64,000 nt of DNA. Origin: Daldinia sp. FL1419. Its lineage: Eukaryota; Ascomycota; Sordariomycetes; Xylariales; Hypoxylaceae. The number at the start of each line of letters is the position of its first letter. Position 1 is the stretch's first letter. The position numbers were made by a program, and so were the translations under genes. The notes under the pieces are model-generated. The model saw only the letters and a program-made list of their open reading frames with translations. It ran no database searches and was not told the DNA's origin. This document shows positions 37,301-47,655 of this stretch, one piece after another. The DNA lies in contig MU623502.1 of assembly GCA_025201765.1 (NCBI GenBank), positions 1 to 64,000 of the forward strand, given 5' to 3'.

Positions 37301-40300
37301 ATAAATAATAATGGGGAACCTTATAAAATATTTATAATAAAAAAGTGGGCTTTATCTTTTTTATTATTAAAAATTAATTACACCTTTCATTTTTCTATAA
37401 AATTATTTACCTAATTTATTACCCATATTAAATATCCTTTTTAATATAATATATATATAAGTCTTTATAATATAATATTATTAAAAGTACTTAAAATATC
37501 TAATTACAAAAACAATATTATAACACTAACACACTATATAACATATATAACCTTTATTACCATTTTAATAATTATTTTTATAAATTTAATTAATTTATTT
37601 CTTATTTAATCTTTTAAAAATAACTGGTATTATTCTACCACTTTTATAATATAATTTACCATTATTTTTTTAATTATTTTATTTATAATCTTTAAAAAAA
37701 ATATTAATTTATAAATATTCAAAAAGTTCTTTTCTTCTTTAAATTTTTCAAATTTTAATAATATTATTATTATAACTTTATAAAATACCTTTAAATAATA
37801 TTTAAATATAAAATTTTATATTATAATTATAATAAATATTTTAAATAATTATTTTTTATATATTTTAAAGAACCCCATTAATAATAAATTTTTACCAACA
37901 ACTTTCCACAATTTAACTATTCTTAAAATTATTTTTATTTTTTTTAATTTTATTTTTTTTTAAGTAACGCACTAGGTCCAGGACGCTGTGATAGTCTCTA
38001 GCAAGGGGACCAAAACATTTAAGGAAGGTTAGTAACGGGATGATACCGGAGAAATAACAGAGCACCTACAGATACACAAATTTTTTTTTATTTAATATAA
38101 TATATATATGAAAATAAAGTGGGTTTTTTAAAATAATATTGGATTATGAATGCGATGGGTATGGTGGTATTATATTATAGTATTGCAGAGCGTAAGCAAG
38201 ATATATAAGGTGGATTAAGGTTAATTAAAAAAGGTTATGAATTGGTAACACTATTTTAAACCATTTTGAAAAATAAATATAATATTGTAATATTAAAAAG
38301 AAGGTTATAAAAGTAAAAATGTATAATAGTTTTTTATAAAAATATAAAGTTATTTACATATATTTATACCTTATATAAATTGCATATACCCCAGTTTTCC
38401 CCCAGAACAATTTCTTTACAATATAATAATGCTTTTATTATTTATTAAAAAAAATAATAAAATCATTTTAGATCTCGTTGTTGCCCTACATATAGGCTGC
38501 TACTATATTATTTTATATAATTAGCATTATAATATATAAAATGTTTTTCCATATTAAAATTTAATTATTTTTATTAAAAAATAAATTTCAATAAAAATAT
38601 AAAGTAAAACCAAAGTTATAGTAATATAACTTATTTGGATAGGTAGTGGGTAGGTTTTTTCCGGAACACAATTCCTACCCAGAACAAATACTAAGAGATG
38701 GACCAGATACCTATAATATATTCTAGGTAAATTGGGGTAATAATAAATAATAATAATAAATAATAATTTTATTTTTTTAAATATATTAAATTCATTTTTT
38801 TAAAATCTTTTTGATTATGTAATAAAATCAAAAATATTAAACAAATTAATTATGGAATTTAAGAAAAATTTTTCCCTTAATATCATATTTTTTTCCTTTT
38901 TATTTATAACCTATAATTTTTTATTAAATTAATAATATAATATTAAAAAATTTTCTTTTTTAATAAATTATTAATTACACAATCTAACCTATCTTTCTAT
39001 CTTTTATAAAACTTTATTATTTTTTAAAATTTTTATTAAGGCCAATTTCCAACTATTTCTTTTAATTTTATTTATAATTTTCTTTAATATTATTTAAATT
39101 TTATTAAAGGTTTTTTAATATCTTTATATTCTTTAATTTATTTATTATTTATACATTTTTTTTACCTTTTTATAAAATATTTTAATTTTATTATTTTATT
39201 ATAACACCAATTACACCACAAATCAGGTGCAATATAAAGTTGCAATCAAAATAATCTTTTTTAATTCTTCAATAAAATATTTTATATATTTATTAAATTC
39301 TTTAAAATTATTCATTTCTTTTAATATATTTATATTCTATATTTCCACTTTTATAAATCCTTTATTTAAATACTTTCATATTTAACCTTTTAACTTAAAT
39401 TGGTTTTAAATTAAATTTAGGCATAATATAATAATATTAAAATATTAAATAATATAATTAAATCCTTTTTAATTAAAAAACCTTAATTTTAAACATTTAA
39501 ATCTTTTATTTACCCACACCAAATCCAGTGTTGAATCCTTATAACCTTACGCTTGTTTAGTTATTGTTCCTATTTCTATAACAAGTTTAAGGTTCCATCG
39601 GATTATTAACTCAAGGACCTTAAAAATATATTGGGATATCCTTTCCTCTTTATCCTATAAAGAATAATATATATTAAAATTTCTTATTATTATATTTATA
39701 TTATAAAAATTCTTTAATATTAATTCCAATAATAATAAATATTTATAATTAAAATTTAATTCTATATATATTAACTATATAATAAAAATATTAAATTTTA
39801 CCTAAATTAATATCATAACCCAATTATAACCCATTTTTTTCTTTTAATCTTTTAAATTAATTCTTTTATATATATAAATTATAACTTAACCTATATTATA
39901 TCATATTAATTCATAATTACCAGATTAAAGGCAATCCAATCTTCCATTATTAAAATAAAATTCTTAAATAATTATAACATTTAATATCCTTTTATTTTTC
40001 AAGGTTTGAAATATAATTTAATAATTTTTTCTTATGTTCCAATATATTATAATAATTATATAATTTTATATATAATTCATATAATATTCTTAGGAGGTCT
40101 ACTATTTTTTTCAAAATAATCCCAATTGGAAGTTGTTGTTGCAATAAAGTCTTTCCAATAAAAGAAATTTTGGATTGAAAGAATGTTGTTATTAAATCTT
40201 ATTTTTAAATAAATTTTTATATAAAATCTACCTCTTATCTTTATTTTTAATTTAGAAATATTATTTGTTATAATAATTGTTTTAAAAAAATTTAAAATAC

Positions 40301-41700
40301 TTTTATTCCAGGAATTTTATGTTCTTTCCTTATTAGAGGTATAACCTTTCATCTTCTTTAAAATTATTAATATAAAATTATTATATATGATATTATATAT
40401 ATTAGGAACGTAATTAATATTATTCTATTCTTTAAATTATTTTAACTTATATATATATATTTCTTTTATTACATTTTTTTATTCAATTACCTTTAAATAC
40501 TTTAAATTTTATACCTTATATACCCTATTACAATTCTAATATTTCTTCAATACCTTATATATTAAATTACCCTTTTTATAAATAAGGCTTATATATTTAT
40601 TACATTTAAATTATTTTTTACAATATTTTATAATATATTTAAAATAGAAATATTTAAAATATTATATTGTTTTTATATCTTTTACAAATGGCTTATAAAG
40701 GTAAAATTTAATTTTCCATAATAATCCATTAATATAAAACTAATAGGCCATATTTAATCTATTAATCTTTATAATTAAAATAATAAATTTAATTTTTAAA
40801 AGTTTTTTAAATATAAAGTTAATTTTAAAGATTTTAATTTTATTTTCTTTTAAAAAAATCTTTATTAAACCCTATAAATTGGTATAAGCATCTTTCAAAT
40901 TAATTATTCTTAAACTTTTGATTATTACTATAAAAACCTTATTTATTTTAATTATTTTTTAATTAAATACCTTTTTAATTTAATTTTAATTCTTTTTATA
41001 TTATTTAATTTTAAATTAAAATATTATTATAATATTAGTATTATAAAATTAATATATTATTATAATTTTAATTTTATTAATTATATTATTAATAATTTAT
41101 ATAATTTTTTTAAAATTTTTCTTCAATATTTCTTATAATTCCACTATTATTTTAATCATAATTTTATATTAAAAATAAATTAATATTATAATAATAAAAA
41201 TTTAAAATTTAATAATCCTTCTAACAATCACAACCCAAAACCATTCCTACAACTTCTTAATATTATTTATTAATTTTAATTTTTCATTTATTATCTTTTT
41301 AATTAATTCTTTTATTTTATTTAATTTAAAAATATTATTTCATTATTATTTTCATTTTATAAATATTATATTATTAATATACATTTTTTATATATTTATT
41401 ATCTTTTTTAATTTTTAGCTTTATTTCCTTTATTAAATTATTAATTTTAAATTTAATTATTTTTATTAATTTATTAATTAATATTATAATTATATTTATT
41501 TTATTAAATTTAATTTTTATTTTTGTTTTATTCCTCTTTTTTTTTATAATAATAATCTTTAAAACAAATTTATTTAAATTATAAACCTAATTATCTACCA
41601 TCTATATATTACCCCTTTTATTTCTTCCTAATAATACCACCATTATATATATAATATAATACCTTTTTAGTACTTATTATAATATTAAATTTCTAATAAA
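34358..41700 (-). mobile_element. near full-length Tad1-like LINE, RIP-degraded, with nested LINE copy
   Basis: Read from right to left: a probable ORF1 region (about 40210-41700, no family motif visible), then ORF2. The endonuclease start is near 40200 (QHNSFNPKFLLLERLY, compare the QHN...LLE start of Tad1-like proteins). The RT core is near 37060-37390 (GSPLLFILFIIYI and FVDNINML, compare QGSPLSPILFLF and FVDDTNLL). The RNase H C-terminus with an altered Cys-His finger is near 36130-36300 (FLFSKKVP, RETI-YIILKYPKY, compare RETVRHVLLFCPRY). A ~1.7 kb 3' UTR follows, and the tail reads TTTATTTATTT at 34358. The copy at 37964-38764 interrupts ORF2. Without it the element is about 6.5 kb, usual for the group. 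The left boundary of ORF1 is uncertain. About 35790-35880 is locally far less mutated. Confidence 0.75.
37964..38764 (+). mobile_element. 5'-truncated LINE copy nested in the long LINE
   Basis: About 800 bp starting GTAACGCACTAGGTCCAGG, with the less-mutated 5' part GACGCTGTGATAGTCTCTAG, and a TAATAA-type tail. Flanked by AATTTTA plus a T-run plus AA at 37946-37963 and 38765-38780 (nine versus seven T), a probable 16-18-bp target-site duplication. Opposite in orientation to its host LINE. Confidence 0.8.
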
Positions 41701-41965
41701 TCAAATTATATGGCTTTTTATAAAAGTTTCATAAAAAAACAATCAAAAAACCATCTATATAAAATATTCATCTAATTATAATATCACATATGTTTAAATA
41801 AATAATAATTATTTAATATATAAGAAAAGTAATAAATTATTAAAAAAAGATTATTTTAATTAATAATAATTAATATAATTATATAAATATAATTAAAAAA
41901 ACCTTATTATTAAAAAATTAAAAAATAATATAATTTATTTTTATCCCTTTTTATTTATTATTAAA

Positions 41966-42433
41966 TGTGGCATAATATATAAGGCGTAATTGCTTGTGAG
42001 CAATTACGGCGTCATTTTTAGCTCTTAACAGTTATAAACCTAATTCATACAGTAGAAACACCTATAATTCTTTATATTTAATAATTATGTTAAATTTATA
42101 TTTAAGCCCCAAAATTAAATTAGTACTGGTAGTAAGGCGTAGGGTTTGAATTGAATTAAAAGTATTATATAATATTACATTAGATAAATATTCTTAGGTT
42201 ATAAATCATTATATTATAAATAAAAGTACATTTAATTAATAATTAATAACCACTTATAATTAAAATTTAAAAAGCTGAAAGCCAAAATAAGTTAATATTA
42301 TAGAGAATTTAAAGGTATTAAATGTTATAATTTAAATAACTTTATTATATATATTTACTTGGGGGGTATGTTGCACAATATATAAGGCATAATTGCTCAT
42401 GAACAATTACGGCATCATTTTTAGCTCTTGATA
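41966..42433 (+). mobile_element. miniature LTR element (TRIM-like), 468 bp
   Basis: Two 65-bp direct terminal repeats, 41966-42030 (TGTGGCATAAT...CTCTTAACA) and 42369-42433 (TGTTGCACAAT...CTCTTGATA), surround 338 bp without a coding frame. Exact 5-bp duplications TTAAA flank it (41961-41965, 42434-42438), and block D copy 1 shows the empty site (ATTAAATTTATAATATCACC at 18622). A G-rich tract, GGGGGGTA, ends just before the right repeat, as a polypurine tract would. Each repeat carries a hairpin (AATTGCT and AGCAATT in the left one) and a TATATAAGGC box. The final CA has become TA in the right repeat. I could not recognise a tRNA primer site. Confidence 0.85.
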
Positions 42434-42855
42434 TTAAACCTATAATATTACCTAATATTCATAATATTTACCAATTAACCCTATAAAAAGATTATTCAAA
42501 ATTCTAAATATTATTACTTCTCCAAAAAAACAAATTATTAATAATTTTTTAAAATTAATAAAGGTATATAATATTTACCTTTATATCTTATTTTATTTAA
42601 TTAATTATATTATTTAATCTTTTAATTTCTTATTAAATAATTTCAATTTTATTAAATAATGATAAAATATTATTATCATTAATTAATTCAAATTTGGAAC
42701 AATATTAGTCTATTTGCTGACATAATGGTGGAAATACCCCCCATTTTATTTTATTTAAATAAAATTATAATATATTAATTTGTTTTTTAATAATAATTAA
42801 TAATGATTAATAATAAAAGTATATATTAAATTAATATGAATATTTACTACCAGTA

Positions 42856-43619
42856 CAGGTATGGGACAAAAAAATCGCACATCTCAAATTTCGTACCCCT
42901 AACATTCAAATTTAAATAACTTAATATAGAAAAACGATAAAATTGATTGGCTTTTTATTTTAAATCACTTGACTAATACAGTATTTAATTTTAATTTATT
43001 ATATTTATTATTATATAAGATTGATATTAAAATAGTTAATATAAGTGGGCTTAGTTTTTTATATAAAATATAATTTAATATAAAATACTATATGATATAG
43101 AATAAATTTGAAAAAATAATAAATATAGATTATAAGTAATTATATATATAAAACAACTTTTTTTAAAAAATTCTAGGTATAAAGTTGAGTAAGTTATAAG
43201 TTTTTGAAATATATATATTTTAGGGATTTTGATAAAAAATCTACGTTTTTCTATAAAACATACCATATTTAATTAAATATAATTCAACCAATTTAAATTA
43301 TTTTAATAAAAAGAGCTTTATATATATAAATAAATACTTAAACTCTTTAAAAATATATTTCTTGAAATTTAAAAATAAGCTTTTAAGGTTTAAAATAATT
43401 TATATATTCTTTTAAAATCCATTATATAATAACTTATTTTTTATATTTTTCTATTAATCCTTTTCAAAAATCAAATTCATAAATAAAATCTACAATAAAT
43501 TTTAATAGAACTTTATATATATATATTATTATTATTTATATATTATGGTATTAAAAGGAATTATTGAAATTATATATATATATAAATTTAAGGTGTGCGG
43601 CTTTTTTGTCCCATAACTG
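42856..43619. mobile_element. inverted-repeat transposon, 764 bp, TA target site
   Basis: Terminal inverted repeats of about 36 bp (31 of 36 matching by eye): left CAGGTATGGGACAAAAAAAT plus CGCACATCTCAAATTT; right, in reverse, CAGTTATGGGACAAAAAAGC plus CGCACACCTTAAATTT. TA lies on both sides (42854-42855 and 43620-43621), and block D copy 1 lacks the insert. CAG ends with TA targets fit Tc1/mariner-type non-autonomous elements. The interior is AT-rich; a 63-codon minus-strand frame at 43075-43266 resembles nothing I know and is probably chance. Confidence 0.85.
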
Positions 43620-43955
43620 TATTATTATAATAATAAGAAATATAAGCCCCATTGAAATAATTAAAGATAATAATATAAAATAAAAAGTACCATTATTTTT
43701 TATATAATATAAATCTACCATATTTAATAGAAGAACAATTCCAATTATAAACCAATAAATAATTAAATGTAATAAATATTCATAACTAATATAAATAAGA
43801 ATATAAATAAAATAAAACTACCTTTATAATTATTAATAAAAATAATTATTAATTATAAATTATAAAGATAATATTTTTAAATTTTATAAGAAAATTAAAA
43901 AAATAAATATTATTTAATAACAAATTATAAATCTTATTAATATTTAAAATAATAT

Positions 43956-44085
43956 TTATTTATTTATTTATTTATTATTACCCCGATTTACCTAGAATAT
44001 ATTACAGGTATCCGGTCCATCTTTTAGTATTTATTCCGGGTAGGAACCGTGTTCCGGAGAAAACCTACCCGCCGCCTATCCAACT
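43956..44085 (-). mobile_element. very short 5'-truncated LINE copy (130 bp)
   Basis: Only the last ~130 bp of the LINE plus tail (TTTATTTATTT at left). Flanked by AAAATAATAT at 43946-43955 and 44086-44095; block D copy 1 has the uninterrupted site at about 19370. It is nearly unmutated: CCGGTCCATCTTTTAGTATT, GGAACCGTGTTCCGGAG, CCCGCCGCCTATCC. Confidence 0.85.
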
Positions 44086-44157
44086 AAAATAATATAATTA
44101 AAAATAGAAATAATAAATTATATATTAAAATTATTTATTATATTAATAATATTATTA

Positions 44158-44438
44158 TTATTTATTTTATTTATTATTACCCCAATTTACCTAAAATATA
44201 TTATAGGTATCCAATCCATCTTTTAATATTTGTTCTGGGTAGGAACCATGTTCCGGAGAAAACCTACCCATTGCCTATCCAATGAAATTACGTTATTATA
44301 ATTTTGATTTTATTTTATATTTTTATTAAGATTTATTTTTTAATAGAAATAATTAGATTTTAATATGGAAAAATATTTTATATATTATAATGTTTGAACT
44401 TCGTGAAGTGGTGTGGCGGCGGCCCAGGAATATATTAA
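44158..44438 (-). mobile_element. 5'-truncated LINE copy (281 bp)
   Basis: LINE 3' end with tail at left, reaching GTGTGGCGGCGGCCCAGG. Flanked by TAATAATATTATTA at 44144-44157 and 44439-44452 (14 bp). Its position in block D is clear from copy 1 near 19430. Confidence 0.8.
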
Positions 44439-45118
44439 TAATAATATTATTAATATATATTTTTTAAAAATCTATTTAAAATATCAAATTATATAAAATA
44501 TATAATTAATATTAATTTTAAGATTAGGAAAGTTCTTTCAAGTAAATTATTTATTTTAACAACCAAATTATATAAAAAAAAGGAAATATAATTTATTACA
44601 AAAGTTTTAAATAAAAATAAATATAAGATTTTAATTAAAATTATTAATTATTAATAAAAAGTCTTTTAAAAATTAAATATATTTTTTAATCTAATTGGGA
44701 AATATTGCAGGTGCCTTTAAAGTATTTACCTTATTAATAACAATTTTATACATTAAGGTTAAATTCGAATAAATATTAAAAACCATTATAAAATATTAAT
44801 TAAAATCTAAAAAGATTTAAATTTAAGAATAATTATAAGATTTTATTTTAATATATAATATATAATATAAGATTTATAATTCTTATAAACTTCTAAAAAA
44901 TTTTATTTAAAATAAATTAATTATAATTATTATTAAAGATAAAATGTTAATATAGATAAATTTATTGGAATATAATTTATAAAAATATTAATTTAATTTT
45001 TTATATAATAAATATATATTAAAAAATAAAATTAAAAATAATTAAAATAAATTTAATTATATTATAAATGATATAAAGCAATATTTCAAAAAAGATTATT
45101 TTAATTTAAATATAAAAT

Positions 45119-45972
45119 AAAGAGGGTTAGTAATGGGATAAAATTGGAGAGATAATGGAACATATATAGATATGTAAATTTTCTTTTATTTGATATAATA
45201 TATATATGAAAGTAAAGTGGGTTTTTTGAGGTAATATTGGATTATGAATATAATGGATATAATAATATTATATTATAATATTGCAGAGTATAAGTAAGGT
45301 ATATAAAGAGGATTGAGGTTAATTAGGAAAAGTTATAGATTAATAGTATTATTTTGAGTTATTTTGGAAAATAAATATAATATTATGATATTGAAAAGAG
45401 GGTTGTAAAAGTAACAATGGATAATGGTTTTTTATAAAAATGTAAAATTATTTCTATATATTTATACTTTGTATAGATTGTATATATTTTGATTTTCCCT
45501 TGGAATAACCTTTTTATAATATAGTAATATTTTTGTTGATTATTGAAGAAAATAATAAAATTATTTTAGATTTTATTGTTGTTTTATATTTGGGCCATTA
45601 CCATATATACCCTAATTTTCCTCTAGAATAACTTTTTTACAATATAATAATATTTTTATTATTAATTAAAAAAAATAATAAAATTATTTTAAACTTTATT
45701 ATTATTTTATATTTAAACTATTATTACATTATTTTATAAAATTTAAGTATTATAATATATAAAATATTTTTTTATATTAAAATTTAATTATTTTTATTAG
45801 AAAATAAATTTTAATAAAACTATAAGATAAAATTAAAATTATAGTAATATAATTTAATTAGATAGGTAGTGGGTAGGTTTTTTTAGAATATAATTTTTAT
45901 TTGGAATAAATATCAAAAGATAGACCAAATATCTATAATATATTCTAAATAAATTAGGGTAATAATAAGTAA
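45119..45972 (+). mobile_element. LINE end with a duplicated internal segment
   Basis: LINE sequence runs from AGAGGGTTAGTAATGGGATA to GGGCCATTACCATAT at 45606. It then jumps back to ATACCCTAATTTTCCTCTAG and runs a second time to the tail (AATAATAAGTAATAATAA). The ~130-bp segment from about 45475 to 45606 is thus present twice. Either one truncated LINE landed in another or a template switch occurred during insertion. Confidence 0.75.
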
Positions 45973-46828
45973 TAATAATAATAATATAATTTTAAAAATT
46001 TCTTTTTTAATATAATATTTTATAATGCACTACTATTAGGAAGTAATTAATTTTAATAATTCTTTTACCTAATTATTTTATTACCTTCTTTAAGATATAA
46101 ACATTTTATATCTTTTTTTTATATAATTTTTAATTTATTATAGGATAATTAAAATATAGGACATATTCTACAGAAATTATTAAAATTCTTATTCAATATC
46201 TTTTTATATTATATATAGTTAAATAACCTTGTAAAAATATAGAAATTCTTAAGATTTCTTATATTATAAAAATAATAAATTAAGATAATATAATTATATA
46301 ATTAGAATTATTTTATAAAAATTTATTCATTTTGAAGGAATAATCCCTTTTAAAATTATTATAACCTTTTTTTAAATATATATAAGCCTTTAAGAGTTAA
46401 TTTTTATCTAATTACATCAAGTTCTATAGAATTATTATTCTTTTTTATAATTTTTATAATAATTTATAAATTTAATCTTTTATTGAATATATTGTTTATT
46501 TTATTTCTTAAGTATTAATAATTACTTTTATTAATCCTTTTATTTAATTATTTAAATATCTTAGGATATAATTTCTTATAAAGTAATTAGAGTATAGGCA
46601 AGGCATATCCTACAAGAACTATTAGAGTTTATATTTAATATATAAACCTTTAAAAATTATTTTCTTATCTAATTAAATTAAATTCTTCAATATAAAATTA
46701 TCAATTTTTTATAGAACTTCGTACAATAATATACACCTTTCTTATCTTTTATTAAATATAACCTTTTTTTAAAAACACATTATTATTACTAATAGTTATA
46801 TTTATTAATACTTTTATTTAATTATTTT
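45973..46828 (-). repeat. MITE-A remnants, minus orientation
   Basis: Partial units with GTATAGGCAAGGCATATCCT at about 46592, GAACTATTAGAGTTTATATT, and the interior words TTAAATATAACCTTTTTTTA and CACATTATTATTACTAATAG at 46760-46800. Confidence 0.6.
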
Positions 46829-46841
46829 AATATCTTTTTAA

Positions 46842-47642
46842 TATTACACTAAGTCCAAAACACCATGATAATCTCCAATAAAGAAACCAAAACACTTAAA
46901 GAAGGTCAATAACAAGATAAAATCGGAAAAATAATAAAATATCTACAGATATGCAAACTTTCTTTTACTTAATACAGTACATATATAAAAGCAAAATAAG
47001 TTTTTTGAAACAATATTGGACCATAAATATAGCAGATATAATAATATTATACTACAATATCGCAAAATACAAATAAAGTATATAAAGAAAATTAAAGTTA
47101 GCCAAAAAAAAGCCACAGGTTAGTAGCACCATTTTAAACCATTTTAAAAAACAAATATAATATTGTAATATTGAAAAAAAGGTTGTAAAAATAAAAATAT
47201 ATAATAACTTTTCATAAAAATATAAAATCATTCATATATATTTATATTTTACACAAATCACATATATCCCAACCCTTTTTTAAAATAATTTCTTTATAAT
47301 ATAGCAACATTTTTATTATTTATTAAAAGAAATAATAAAATCATCTTAAACCTTATTATTACCTTATATTTGAACCATTGCTATATTATTTTATAAAATT
47401 TGGATATTATAATATATAAAATGTTTTTCCATATTAAGGTTTAATTATTTTTATTAAAAGGTAAATTTTAATAAAAATATAAAATAAAATTAAAATTATG
47501 GCAATATAATTTGATTAAATAGGTGGCAAATAGGTTTTCTCCAGAACACAATTCTTATCTAAAATAAATACTAAAAAATGGACCAGATACCTGTAATATA
47601 TTCTAGGTAAATTGGGGTAATAATAATTAATAATAAAATAAT
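46842..47642 (+). mobile_element. 5'-truncated LINE copy with target-site duplication
   Basis: About 800 bp from ATTACACTAAGTCC to the TAATAA tail, flanked by AATATCTTTTTAA at 46829-46841 and AATATTTTTTTAA at 47643-47655. The one mismatch is C/T, as RIP would give. The host is MITE-A sequence. Starts at nearly the same LINE position as 37964. Confidence 0.75.
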
Positions 47643-47655
47643 AATATTTTTTTAA

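Larger units (their letters stand above)
41785..45110 (+). repeat. block D, copy 2, interrupted by four insertions
   Basis: Collinear with 18430-20130 when the inserts at 41966-42433, 42856-43619, 43956-44085 and 44158-44438 are taken out. Landmarks: ATAATGGTGGAAATACCCCC at 42723, AGAAGAACAATTCCAATTAT at 43730, TATTGCAGGTGCCTTTAAAG at 44703. It differs from copy 1 mostly by C/T and G/A changes in both directions, so both copies were mutated independently. Confidence 0.75.

Noticed and set aside
43075..43266. 63-codon minus-strand open frame inside the 764-bp inverted-repeat element
   Set aside because: No transposase-like residues; short, Ile/Tyr/Phe-rich as expected of AT-rich DNA.
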